From: Neisseria zalophi
Lineage (GTDB): Bacteria; Pseudomonadota; Gammaproteobacteria; Burkholderiales; Neisseriaceae
Direction of reading: 5' to 3'
Length of the DNA stretch: 64,000 nucleotides
Assembly (NCBI RefSeq): GCF_008807015.1
Contig: NZ_CP031700.1
Coordinates: forward strand, 1,054,001 to 1,118,000
Part shown: positions 16,393 through 25,698 of the stretch, in pieces
Position numbering within the stretch: the first letter of the stretch is position 1
Layout: every line of letters starts with the position of its first letter
The notes under the pieces: model-generated
Database searches by the model: none
Seen by the model: the letters and a program-made list of their open reading frames with translations, nothing else
What the model was told of the DNA's origin: nothing
Translations under genes and position numbers: made by a program

Positions 16393-17130
16393 ATGATGAA
16401 TAAAAAAGTCATTATCAGCGGATACAGCAGCGGTTTAGGCTTTGCTTTGGCCGAGTATTATTTGAAACAAGGTTATGCAGTTTTGGGCTTGGCCAGAAGG
16501 CAGGCAGAGCCTCAGCCGTCTGAAAATCTGAAGCAATACCGTATTGATTTGAGTGATGGCGATGCGGTAGCCAAATTGCTTTCAGACGGCCTTTTAAAAG
16601 ATTTTGTGGCAGATGCCAAAGAAATCATCTTGATTAATAATGCCGGCACAACCATGCCAAATGCGGTGGCCGGCAAACAGAATCCGGCGGAAATCGCAAC
16701 GGCGGTATCGCTGAATATTGCCACGCCGTTTTTATTGTCGAACCATTTGATTTCTATTAAGCCGTCTGAAACCTTATTGAAAATTATCCATATCAGCAGT
16801 GGTGCCGGTCGTGAAAACTATGCAGGTTGGAGCGTATATGGTGGTACAAAAGCTGCTTTAGATCATCACGCCCGTTGTATCGTGGCTGAGCAGCATCCGG
16901 GTGTGGCGATTGCCAGTATCGCACCGGGTGTGGTGGATACACCAATGCAGGATTTACTCCGTGCTGCCAAAGCTGAGGACTTCCCGATGTTGCAAAACCT
17001 TAGAGCTTTGGAAGAGAAAGGCCTGTTGAGCAGCCCGAGTGAAACCGCTGCCCGTATTGCTAAAATTATTGATGATAAAGATTTTGGCAAGATAACCATT
17101 GATGATGTCCGCCGCTTTGATAATGCTTAA
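16393..17130 (+). CDS. SDR-family oxidoreductase (sepiapterin-reductase-like)
   Basis: This 245-residue short-chain dehydrogenase has a variant nucleotide-binding loop SGYSSGLG, NNAG, a catalytic serine pair (ISSGAG), YGGTKAAL and the loop APGVVDTPMQ. The layout resembles sepiapterin/benzil reductase-type SDRs; the substrate is unknown. The start is the first of two tandem ATG codons behind AGAGAGG; an upstream in-frame ATG adds 17 residues without a ribosome binding site. Three DUS cores lie within 260 bp of coding sequence and read QPSENL, SDGLLK and KPSETL. Confidence 0.88.
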   Translation: MMNKKVIISGYSSGLGFALAEYYLKQGYAVLGLARRQAEPQPSENLKQYRIDLSDGDAVAKLLSDGLLKDFVADAKEIILINNAGTTMPNAVAGKQNPAEIATAVSLNIATPFLLSNHLISIKPSETLLKIIHISSGAGRENYAGWSVYGGTKAALDHHARCIVAEQHPGVAIASIAPGVVDTPMQDLLRAAKAEDFPMLQNLRALEEKGLLSSPSETAARIAKIIDDKDFGKITIDDVRRFDNA

Positions 17131-17156
17131 AGGCCTGAACCGGATAAGGTAGTAAG

Positions 17157-17771
17157 ATGAGCGATAATTTTCAAAACACTCTTAAAGCTTTAGGTAAGCA
17201 GGCCAAGCAAGAAAGGTTGGCAGCCGAGGAAGCAGCAGCACGTAAAAAACAAACTGCCGAACCGGATTTCGCCAAAGAAATGGCCGGTGTGGTGCCTTTA
17301 AAACAGGATAACCGTTATATACCACCACGTGATAATACGCCGCTTAAACCGCGCCGGCAGCAGGAAGAAGCGTTAGGCGAGGGAAATTATTTTTATGTCG
17401 GCGATTCTATTTTGGATGAGCCGCCTTCTTCGTTTAGCAAAAACGGACAGGGTAAAAACGATATCCGCCGTTTGCAAAGCGGGCATTGGCCGGTGGTTGC
17501 CGATGTGGATTTACATGGTTATACGCAGGAGCAGGCGCAGCAGGTCCTGAATGAGTTTATTGTATTTACCCGCAAGCGCGGGGTGTGCGGTGAAATCATA
17601 CACGGCAGCGGCTTAGGTTCGTCCGGCTATAAACCGGTGTTGAAAACATTGGTACGCCGTTGGTTAATGGAGCATCCTGATGTCTTGGCTTATGCCGAAC
17701 CGCGTGCCGGTAATGACGGTGCGGTACGGATTTTGTTGAAGCGGAATAAGTATAGCGGTGAAGATGAATAG
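17157..17771 (+). CDS. Smr-domain protein (putative DNA endonuclease SmrA-like)
   Basis: This 204-residue protein has a charged, coiled N-terminal half and a C-terminal Smr domain. The domain's DLHG (118-121) and IHGSG (148-152, usually HGKG) motifs are present, followed by AEPRAGNDGAVRILLKR. Smr domains of MutS2 and SmrA/SmrB have nuclease or RNA-cleaving activity. The gene lies 26 bp after the SDR gene and probably shares its transcript. A DUS-pair terminator follows directly. The exact subfamily (SmrA or SmrB) cannot be fixed by eye. Confidence 0.88.
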   Translation: MSDNFQNTLKALGKQAKQERLAAEEAAARKKQTAEPDFAKEMAGVVPLKQDNRYIPPRDNTPLKPRRQQEEALGEGNYFYVGDSILDEPPSSFSKNGQGKNDIRRLQSGHWPVVADVDLHGYTQEQAQQVLNEFIVFTRKRGVCGEIIHGSGLGSSGYKPVLKTLVRRWLMEHPDVLAYAEPRAGNDGAVRILLKRNKYSGEDE

Positions 17772-17789
17772 CTTATAGCGCATAATTAG

Positions 17790-17826
17790 AAAAAGCCGTC
17801 TGAATAATGCTTCAGACGGCTTTTTT
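17790..17826. terminator. DUS-pair terminator after the Smr gene
   Basis: Arms AAAAGCCGTCTGAA and TTCAGACGGCTTTTTT have a 6-nt loop and T-runs on both strands. It sits between convergent genes and is suited to bidirectional termination. Confidence 0.85.
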
Positions 17827-17856
17827 ATAAGATTGCTAAAATTACGATAGGGGTGG

Positions 17857-19683
17857 TTAAGCTTTCGCCATTTCAGTCTCTTCGTTGTCGGTTACTAAAG
17901 CAACCAGTTTATACCCAGTTTGGCTTTTTGAATTAAAGTCTGTGGTAATCACGCGCATTACACCGTTTTTATCAATAACCAGCAAAGGAATCGCATTTTT
18001 ATTGTCTTGTTGATATTGGGTGTAATTATAGGTGGCAGTAATGTTGGTTGTTTTTGTACGCGCATTTTTAGACACCATACTGGCCAGTTTGCTGTATGTC
18101 ATGTCTTTACCAAACAGATAGTTGGAGGAAAAGCTCTGTTGGCTGCGGTGGCGCTCCGGCCGAGATTTTTCATCAGGAAGCTGTAAACGGTAAACATTAC
18201 GTTCGCCAAATTCGTGGCGGTAGTGCATTTCGCATAAAGTATTTAATTCACGGTCGGTACTCATGGCAAACATATGGCCGATGCCGATTAAGTCCATATG
18301 CAGTTCGGCGTGTTCCGATACCGGATTGCCATAATAAGTGCGCAAACCGATCATGCGTGCTTTGGATATATTGGTATAGCTGGCATCGGCAACCAATACT
18401 TCAAAACCTTGTTCTTTAATGGCTTTGGCAACCGTCAATGCAGCTTGGTTGGCACCGACAATCAATACGCCGTTATTACCCGGTTCGCGGACTTGTAAAA
18501 TGGTACCAACCAATTTCGCACCCAAGCCCTGAATCAATACCGTGCCGATAATAATCAGAAATACCAACGGTACTAAAAGCTCGACACCTTGTAGGTTTTG
18601 ATCTTCCAAGCGGATGGCAAACAAAGAAGAAATGGCAGCAGCAACAATACCGCGCGGGCCAATCCAGCTGATCATCAGTTTTTCATTGGTGGTGAGGGAT
18701 GTGCCTTTGGCAGAGACCCAAACAGCCAACGGCCGCGCCACAAACATCACGATCAACAGCAATACAATGCCGCTGAAGCCGACGGTTGCCAATGCGGCCA
18801 AATCCATGCGGGCAGCCAGAATAATAAACAGCATGGAAATAAGCAAAACCGTGAGCGATTCGTTGAATTCCAAAATATGGTCGCGTGGGAAACCTTTCCA
18901 GTTGGCCAATGCAACGCCGAGCACGGTAACCGTCAGTAAGCCCGACTCATGTTCCAAATGGTTTGAGAATGAGAATAGAAATAAAACATAAGCGAGGGTA
19001 AAGACATTGCGCAGATATTCCGGAATCCAATACCGTTTAATCAGAAACGCTAAAACTGCTGCACCAACCATACCGATCACAAAGGCCAACAGCACAATTT
19101 CACCAAATAATAATAAAGAACTGTTATGGCCGCCTGAAATAATATATTCATACACCAACACCACTGCAATGGCACCGATGGGATCGATAATAATCCCTTC
19201 CCATTTCAAGATGTTGCTGATGTTTTTTTTCGGACGCACACTGCGTAATAAAGGCGTAATCACCGTCGGTCCGGTGACACAAACCAGCGAACCGAATAAA
19301 AGTGCGACTTGCGGATCAATATCAAACAGCAGGTAGGCTGTCAGTGAGATAACGATAATGGTAATGAAGGCACCGATGGTAACCAGATTTTGTACCATAC
19401 GGCCGTGTTGCTTGACTTCATGAAATTCAAGTGTGAGCGACCCTTCAAACAGAATCACGGCCACGCCGAGTGAAATAAAGGGGAAGAGTAATTCACCCAG
19501 TACCGCATCAGGTTGGAAATAGCCTAAAACAGGGCCGATGATAATGCCGATTAAGAGTAAGAATAAAATCGACGGCTGTTTCAGATACCAAGCCAACCAT
19601 TGTGCACCGATACCTAAAGCCAATACACCGGATAGTAAAAGTGCCGTGTCCATAAACGCACTACTCCGAAAAAAAGATGACAT
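17857..19683 (-). CDS. CPA1-type sodium/proton antiporter with C-terminal RCK domain
   Basis: This 608-residue monovalent cation:proton antiporter has about twelve hydrophobic helices over residues 10-395, with motifs such as FPFISLGVAVILFEGSLTLEF and MISWIGPRGIVAAAISSLFA. A cytoplasmic nucleotide-binding RCK/TrkA-N-like domain follows (VLIVGANQAALTVAKAI, about 405-520), with a C-terminal extension that may be a second regulatory domain. It resembles NhaP/KefB-like antiporters that govern pH and Na+ or K+ balance. A second ATG ten codons in is preceded by CGGAG and may be the true start (protein MDTALLLSG...). Ion specificity cannot be told from sequence. Confidence 0.88.
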   Translation of the reverse strand: MSSFFRSSAFMDTALLLSGVLALGIGAQWLAWYLKQPSILFLLLIGIIIGPVLGYFQPDAVLGELLFPFISLGVAVILFEGSLTLEFHEVKQHGRMVQNLVTIGAFITIIVISLTAYLLFDIDPQVALLFGSLVCVTGPTVITPLLRSVRPKKNISNILKWEGIIIDPIGAIAVVLVYEYIISGGHNSSLLLFGEIVLLAFVIGMVGAAVLAFLIKRYWIPEYLRNVFTLAYVLFLFSFSNHLEHESGLLTVTVLGVALANWKGFPRDHILEFNESLTVLLISMLFIILAARMDLAALATVGFSGIVLLLIVMFVARPLAVWVSAKGTSLTTNEKLMISWIGPRGIVAAAISSLFAIRLEDQNLQGVELLVPLVFLIIIGTVLIQGLGAKLVGTILQVREPGNNGVLIVGANQAALTVAKAIKEQGFEVLVADASYTNISKARMIGLRTYYGNPVSEHAELHMDLIGIGHMFAMSTDRELNTLCEMHYRHEFGERNVYRLQLPDEKSRPERHRSQQSFSSNYLFGKDMTYSKLASMVSKNARTKTTNITATYNYTQYQQDNKNAIPLLVIDKNGVMRVITTDFNSKSQTGYKLVALVTDNEETEMAKA

Positions 19684-20109
19684 TGTGCCATATCTGCCCG
19701 ATATTTAAACCATTTTTTATAAAAAAACGTGTGATTGGGCAGAGATAACAGATTGAAAATGTTTTTTTACAACTTGCCAGTATTTTGAATAAAAATACGG
19801 AAACGGCAGGCTGCAAAAGAAACAAACGGATATTTTCTCAGATAATCGGTATTGAATTTGTCAATTTTATAAAATGATTTCGGCATTTTATAATTTAAAA
19901 ATAATTTTTGTTAAAATAAATTTTATTTTTAATATAAATATTAGCATACCCTTGCGTTTCTTGAGAAACTTATCAGGTGGCAGATACTCTTATTACACAA
20001 TGTGGCTATGTCTGCATCTATCGGTTTGAGGCCGAAACGGCTGCGGTTCTTAATACGGCAGCCATTGAGAAAATGTAAGAAATCCAATTGAGAGAAAGGA
20101 TACTATTTT
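19684..20109. other. Intergenic region upstream of the small lipoprotein gene
   Basis: This 426-bp region separates the divergent antiporter and lipoprotein genes. Its centre (about 19860-19950) is very AT-rich. A short open frame with a GTG start (19977-20078, 33 codons, reading CGYVCIYRFEAETAAVLNTA near its end) looks protein-like but has no ribosome binding site. It may be a gene remnant. GAGAGAAAGGA near 20090-20100 is the ribosome binding site of the lipoprotein gene. No DUS was found. Confidence 0.5.
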
Positions 20110-20352
20110 ATGAAGAAATTATTAATCACTGCCGCTTTTTCAGGTTTGATGTTGAGTGCTTGTTCCAGCAATACGGAAACAACGCCCGAAGTGGCTCCTA
20201 TGACTGTTGATCAAGCGCTTCAAGAATGTCAGGCCAGCGTGGGTGATAACCAAGACCGTGCTGTTTTTGATGCCTGCATGAGAGACAAAGGTTTTGACCG
20301 TGCAGCACCTGCAGCAGATGCGGCAACCGATGCTTCTGCTCCCGCCATGTAA
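20110..20352 (+). CDS. Small lipoprotein of unknown function
   Basis: This 80-residue protein has a lipoprotein signal peptide: basic MKK, a hydrophobic core, and lipobox LSAC with Cys18. The mature part is short, acidic and Ala-rich, with two cysteines (CQASVGDNQDRAVFDAC) spaced as in a helical hairpin, and a low-complexity Ala/Asp tail. I do not recognise a domain. A GC-rich terminator immediately follows. The gene is single and well supported by its ribosome binding site and signal peptide. Confidence 0.8.
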   Translation: MKKLLITAAFSGLMLSACSSNTETTPEVAPMTVDQALQECQASVGDNQDRAVFDACMRDKGFDRAAPAADAATDASAPAM

Positions 20353-20380
20353 TGATTGACGGCATGTAGCATACAGATAG

Positions 20381-20410
20381 AAAACGGCAGCCTTAAGTGG
20401 CTGCCGTTTT
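20381..20410. terminator. Rho-independent terminator between lipoprotein gene and tgt
   Basis: A 12-bp perfect stem (AAAACGGCAGCC with its complement) has a 6-nt loop and flanking A and T runs. It lies between convergent genes and so probably serves both. Confidence 0.9.
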
Positions 20411-20432
20411 CTATTATGTCGGTGCTTATGGT

Positions 20433-21638
<1,206 letters not shown>

Positions 21639-21643
21639 TTAGG

Positions 21644-21677
21644 GAAGCCGTCTGAAACTTTTCAGACGGCCTTTTTT
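21644..21677. repeat. Inverted DUS pair in the tgt/ung divergent promoter region
   Basis: Arms GAAGCCGTCTGAAA and TTTCAGACGGCCTTTTTT have a 2-nt gap. Unlike most DUS pairs in this window, it lies upstream of both flanking genes, so it is not in a normal terminator position. It could still end read-through RNA or be tolerated in the leader. Confidence 0.75.
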
Positions 21678-21685
21678 ATCTCTTA

Positions 21686-21691
21686 TATAAT
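21686..21691 (+). promoter_or_regulatory. Candidate -10 element for ung
   Basis: A perfect TATAAT lies 33 nt before the ung start codon. No good -35 is visible at the right spacing because that position is occupied by the right arm of the DUS hairpin. Confidence 0.4.
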
Positions 21692-21723
21692 GCGGATCAT
21701 GAAAACCCAACGGAGTGCGGTTT

Positions 21724-22383
21724 ATGCATACTTGGCATGAGGCCATCGGCTCGGAAAAAGAGCAGCCTTATTTTCAACATATTTTAAAAAGCGTGCGCGC
21801 GGAGCGTGAAACCGGACAGATTATTTATCCGCCGGCCGCCGATGTGTTTAATGCTTTTAAGGCCACCGAATTTGATCAGGTGAAAGTGGTGATTTTAGGG
21901 CAGGATCCTTATCACGGCGCAGGGCAGGCGCATGGTTTGGCTTTTTCGGTTCGCCCCGATATTGTGATTCCGCGTTCGCTGGTGAATATCTATAAAGAAT
22001 TGGCCGACGATATTGCCGGTTTCCAAATCCCTCATCATGGTTATCTGCAATCTTGGGCGGATCAGGGGGTATTGCTGTTGAATACCGTGCTGACTGTTCG
22101 TGCCGGACAGGCGCATTCTCATGCGGCTTTGGGTTGGGAGCAGTTTACCGACCGTGTGATTGCCCAATTGAATAACCACCGCGAACATATTGTATTTCTG
22201 TTATGGGGCAGTCATGCCCAGAAAAAAGGTGCGTTTATCGATCGCAACCGTCATTTGGTGCTTGCTGCACCGCATCCTTCACCCTTATCCGCCCATCGCG
22301 GATTTTTTGGGTGTAAGCATTTTTCACGCACGAATCAGTATCTGCAAGAACACGGCATTATGCCAATCAATTGGCAGGTTTAA
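21724..22383 (+). CDS. ung: Uracil-DNA glycosylase
   Basis: Family 1 UDG removes uracil from DNA. The 219-residue protein has the catalytic GQDPYHG, with the water-activating Asp, near 62-68. The uracil-binding LLNTVLTV follows, and the minor-groove loop [10 protein letters not shown] lies near 187-196. The ATG (MHTWHEAIG) is chosen because CGGAG lies 8 nt upstream; an in-frame GTG three codons earlier is less likely. The stop codon is followed at once by a DUS-pair hairpin. Confidence 0.96.
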   Translation: MHTWHEAIGSEKEQPYFQHILKSVRAERETGQIIYPPAADVFNAFKATEFDQVKVVILGQDPYHGAGQAHGLAFSVRPDIVIPRSLVNIYKELADDIAGFQIPHHGYLQSWADQGVLLLNTVLTVRAGQAHSHAALGWEQFTDRVIAQLNNHREHIVFLLWGSHAQKKGAFIDRNRHLVLAAPHPSPLSAHRGFFGCKHFSRTNQYLQEHGIMPINWQV

Positions 22384-22410
22384 AGGCCGTCTGAAACTTT
22401 CAGACGGCCT
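22384..22410 (+). terminator. DUS pair directly after ung
   Basis: Thirteen-nt arms AGGCCGTCTGAAA and complement are separated by one base. The hairpin begins immediately after the ung stop codon. There is no long U-run, so termination is likely but may be incomplete into gshB. Confidence 0.65.
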
Positions 22411-22453
22411 GAAGACGGCGTATGATAATGACGTTTGATAATAAGGAAAACTT

Positions 22454-23413
22454 ATGAATATTTTGTTTATTGCCGACCCGATGGCAACTTTTAAAACCTA
22501 TAAAGATACCACTTATGTGATGATGCGCGAAATGGCCAAACGGGGCTGGCGTTTGTCGCATACCTTGAGCAGCAGCTTATCGGTGAAAGACGGCGATGTG
22601 GTGGCACAAGCATCGGCTTTTGTATTCAACGGGGTGAAAAGTGATGACGATAAACAATGGTTTCAAACCGAATCGGCGGTTCAGACGGCCTTAAAAGACT
22701 ACGATGCCGTGATTATGCGTACTGATCCGCCTTTCGATATGCAATATCTGTATGCTACCCAATTGCTGACTTTAGCCGAAGCGCAAGGTGCGAAAGTGTT
22801 TAACAGCGGTCAGGCCATGCGCGATTTTAATGAAAAACTGGCGATTTTAAACTTCAGCCGGTTTACTGCACCTACTTTGGTTTCTACCCATTCGGCAGAT
22901 GTGCGTGCTTTTTTAAAAACGCATGGCGATATTATTGTGAAGCCGCTCGACGGTATGGGCGGCATGGGTATTTTCCGCCTAACCGAATCTGATCCGAATA
23001 TCGGCAGTATATTGGAAACCCTGATGAAGTTGGATACGCGCACGATTATGGCGCAAAAATATATTCCCGAAATCGTTCACGGTGATAAACGGATTTTGGT
23101 GATTGGCGGCGAAGTGGTGCCGTTTGCATTAGCCCGCATTCCGCAAAAAGGCGAAACAAGGGGAAATCTGGCGGCCGGCGGACGGGGTGTGGCGCAGGAA
23201 TTGTCTGCCCGCGACCGCGAAATTGCCGAATCGCTTGCACCGGAATTAAAACGACGCGGTATTTTATTGGCGGGTTTGGATGTGATTGGCGATTATCTGA
23301 CTGAGGTGAATGTGACCAGCCCGACCGGTTTCCAAGAAATCATGAAACAGAAAGATTATGATGTTGCGGCGGTGTTTGCCGATACCGTAGCTGAATGGTC
23401 TGAGGCCGTCTGA
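22454..23413 (+). CDS. gshB: Glutathione synthase
   Basis: GshB joins gamma-glutamylcysteine and glycine using ATP. The 319-residue ATP-grasp enzyme contains IADPMATFKTYKDTT at the N-terminus, the substrate segment MRTDPPFDMQYLY and the ATP-grasp loop KPLDGMGGMGIFR. Near the C-terminus it has GRGVAQELSARD and GLDVIGDYLTEVNVTSPTGFQ, all typical of proteobacterial GshB. Its last codons and TGA stop are formed by a DUS (AGGCCGTCTGAA), and dgkA begins four bases after the stop, so the two are probably coupled. Confidence 0.97.
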   Translation: MNILFIADPMATFKTYKDTTYVMMREMAKRGWRLSHTLSSSLSVKDGDVVAQASAFVFNGVKSDDDKQWFQTESAVQTALKDYDAVIMRTDPPFDMQYLYATQLLTLAEAQGAKVFNSGQAMRDFNEKLAILNFSRFTAPTLVSTHSADVRAFLKTHGDIIVKPLDGMGGMGIFRLTESDPNIGSILETLMKLDTRTIMAQKYIPEIVHGDKRILVIGGEVVPFALARIPQKGETRGNLAAGGRGVAQELSARDREIAESLAPELKRRGILLAGLDVIGDYLTEVNVTSPTGFQEIMKQKDYDVAAVFADTVAEWSEAV

Positions 23414-23429
23414 AAAGATGCCGTCTGAA
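23403..23429 (+). repeat. Tandem direct DUS spanning the gshB stop and dgkA start
   Basis: An AGGCCGTCTGAA (23403-23414) contains the gshB TGA stop. After three bases, ATGCCGTCTGAA (23418-23429) provides the dgkA ATG and codons M-P-S-E. Both are full 12-mers in the same orientation, of two different dialect forms. Confidence 0.95.
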
Positions 23430-23819
23430 AAGATAAAGGATAAACCGCAAAGCTATGCCGCAACGATGAAAGGCGGGCAGGGTGTCCACCGAATCATCAA
23501 AGCCTTGGGTTATTCTGCCGACGGTATCCGTTCAGCTTGTGCAGAGCAGGGGTTCCGTCAGCTTTTATGGATACATGCGGTATTGCTTATCGGCATAGTG
23601 GTATTAGATTTCACTTTGCCGGTGCGTATGATTTTATTGTTGGCATCACTGCTTTCCATTGTGGTGGAATTGATTAATACCGGATTGGAAGCGGCGGTTG
23701 ACCATACTTCGGAAGAAATGCATGTATTGGCCAAAAAAGCCAAAGATGTCGGCTCGGCAGCACAATACCTTACTTTAGCCGGGGTGATTGTATTGTGGAT
23801 TATGGCTTTAGTGGGATAA
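23418..23819 (+). CDS. dgkA: Diacylglycerol kinase, first copy
   Basis: This is a small integral-membrane diacylglycerol (and undecaprenol-like lipid) kinase of the DgkA family, 133 residues. The conserved AEQGFRQL segment, VELINTGLEAAVDHTSEE and AKKAKDVGSAAQYL carry the catalytic glutamates and metal/nucleotide-contact residues of E. coli DgkA. Three membrane helices are readable. The start codon is part of a DUS. A second paralogue lies 2.3 kb downstream (26110), the two being separated by a divergent-strand pyruvate oxidase gene. Confidence 0.93.
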   Translation: MPSEKIKDKPQSYAATMKGGQGVHRIIKALGYSADGIRSACAEQGFRQLLWIHAVLLIGIVVLDFTLPVRMILLLASLLSIVVELINTGLEAAVDHTSEEMHVLAKKAKDVGSAAQYLTLAGVIVLWIMALVG

Positions 23820-23850
23820 GCAACCATACTTGAATGATTGGTATCAGATA

Positions 23851-23884
23851 AAAACCGGCAGTGCAATCACACTGCCGGTTTTTT
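23851..23884. terminator. Terminator between dgkA and the pyruvate oxidase gene
   Basis: A strong GC-rich stem (CCGGCAGTG with CACTGCCGG) flanked by A4 and T6 runs lies in a convergent gap and can terminate both transcripts. It contains no DUS. Confidence 0.9.
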
Positions 23885-23901
23885 GTGGGGATTCGCTTTG
23901 A

Positions 23902-25698
23902 TTAGAAGTTTTCGACACCGTGGCGGTCGAGAATTTCGCCGAACGGTTCAAGTGCTTCTGCTTGGAAGTGTTTGATAAACTCATCAAAATCTCCAATCAC
24001 GGCAGGATGACCGGAACGACGGTGCGGGAATTGCTCAACCGGCAATAAGCGTTCGTTGGAAATTTTGATATCCACAAGTACCGGCTTGCCCTCACGGGTT
24101 ACCTGCTGGGCTTTTTGCAAGGTCGGCTCTAATTCGCTTTCGGTGCGCACGGTAAATCCGGTGACTTGAAAGCCTTCCGCCACTTTAGCAAAATCAACGT
24201 CTTGTAGTTTTACGCCCGAATGCGGCTGATGGGTATCATCTTGTTCCGCCTCAATATAGCCGAGGGATTGATTGGTAAACACAAGATTCATCACCGGCAA
24301 TTTGTGCTCGGCTTGGGTAATCAAATCCTGTACCACCATCGCCAGCCCGCCGTCGCCGGATAAGCTCCAAACTTCACGATCCGGATATTCCAATGCAGCG
24401 GCAATGGAAGCGGGCATACCGAAGCCCATAGTGGCATACAGCGGCGAAGTAACCTGACGGCGTCCGCCGCCTAAATCCAACAGGCGGGCCACGGCGATAT
24501 TCACATTGCCGACATCAACGCCGAAAATGGCATCTTTCGCAGCGATGGCATTAATCGCTTTATAAATCCGCTCGAAGCCGACCGGATTGGCGGTGCTGGC
24601 TGCGCGTTTATCTAGCCATGCGTTCCATTGTTCTTTATCTTCTACTGCTGCCGCATACCAAGCATCGTGGTTGACGCCTTTATTATTGTAACCTGCGCCG
24701 TCTTCACCATAGCGTTTTTTCGCTGCGGCAATAAGCTGGCGCAAGAAAGTCGGAGCGTCGGCGATAATGCCCAATTTGGTTTGGTGTCTCGCCCCGATAA
24801 CCGATGGCCTTAGGTTAACATCGACAAACGTCGCTTCCGGTGAGAACATCGGAAACTCAAAATTGGTACCGACAAACAATACAAAATCCGCCGCGCGCGC
24901 AACATCCACACCCGGTTTGGTGGCAACGCGTCCGGTCGAGAGCATATAAAATTCTTCATCGCCCTCTAAAATCCCTTTGGCCAGATAAGTGGCGGGCATG
25001 GGCAATTTCAATAATTTCGCCAGCTCGCGCAATTCGTCTGCCGCGCCTTTGGCGCCTTGTCCGAAATAGACAATCGGACGTTTGGCTTTTTCAAGCAGAT
25101 TGAGCACTTGTTCGACATCTTCTTCTTTTGCCGGCAACTGCCATTGCGGCGTACCGTATTTTTGTGCGGAAGAAACATAATTATCGTCGATTTCAGTCCA
25201 ACCGAAATCTTTCGGAATCACCACCACGGCAGGGCCTTTTTTCTCATACGCCTTACGAATGGCGGTATCGACAACTTGCGGCAATTGCTCCGCCGTCATC
25301 ACCGTGCGGTTATAAACCGCCGCATCGGCAAACATCGGGTTTTCCGGCATTTCCTGAAAATAATCGGTATTCATGCGTGAGCTGGGCACCTGACCGACCA
25401 GCACCAACACCGGAATATTGTCAGTAGCCGCATCATAAATCGGGTTGAGCAAATGCGCTGCACCCGGGCCGGCCGAGCCGAACATCACGGAAATTTTGCC
25501 GGTGAGTTTTGCCTCGGCAACAGCAGCCAAACCGCCGACTTCTTCATGGCGAACGCCGATATATTGAATTTTATCGCGCCAGTTATAAATCGCATTCATT
25601 GTCGAATCGAAAGAACCGCCAGGTAAACCGTAAATCCGTTTGATTCCCCATTCGTGTAAGACTTTCATCATGGCATCAGAGCCGCTGATTTTATTCAT
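23902..25698 (-). CDS. Pyruvate oxidase (SpxB/Pox-like, thiamine diphosphate and FAD)
   Basis: This 598-residue ThDP-dependent enzyme resembles the phosphate-dependent pyruvate oxidases of lactic acid bacteria (Lactobacillus Pox, streptococcal SpxB), which turn pyruvate, phosphate and O2 into acetyl phosphate, CO2 and H2O2. Visible features are YGLPGGSFDSTMNAIYNW and VRHEEVGG with the ThDP-activating Glu. FGSAGPGAAHLLNPIYDA, YFQEMPENPMFADAAVYN and the diphosphate motif GDGGLAMVVQDL...NQSLGYI follow. The start has an excellent AGGAGGT site. The C-terminal region shows no obvious membrane-binding helix, unlike the quinone-dependent PoxB of E. coli. Whether it reduces O2 or quinone needs biochemical data. 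It sits between two dgkA paralogues. Confidence 0.85.
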   Translation of the reverse strand: MNKISGSDAMMKVLHEWGIKRIYGLPGGSFDSTMNAIYNWRDKIQYIGVRHEEVGGLAAVAEAKLTGKISVMFGSAGPGAAHLLNPIYDAATDNIPVLVLVGQVPSSRMNTDYFQEMPENPMFADAAVYNRTVMTAEQLPQVVDTAIRKAYEKKGPAVVVIPKDFGWTEIDDNYVSSAQKYGTPQWQLPAKEEDVEQVLNLLEKAKRPIVYFGQGAKGAADELRELAKLLKLPMPATYLAKGILEGDEEFYMLSTGRVATKPGVDVARAADFVLFVGTNFEFPMFSPEATFVDVNLRPSVIGARHQTKLGIIADAPTFLRQLIAAAKKRYGEDGAGYNNKGVNHDAWYAAAVEDKEQWNAWLDKRAASTANPVGFERIYKAINAIAAKDAIFGVDVGNVNIAVARLLDLGGGRRQVTSPLYATMGFGMPASIAAALEYPDREVWSLSGDGGLAMVVQDLITQAEHKLPVMNLVFTNQSLGYIEAEQDDTHQPHSGVKLQDVDFAKVAEGFQVTGFTVRTESELEPTLQKAQQVTREGKPVLVDIKISNERLLPVEQFPHRRSGHPAVIGDFDEFIKHFQAEALEPFGEILDRHGVENF

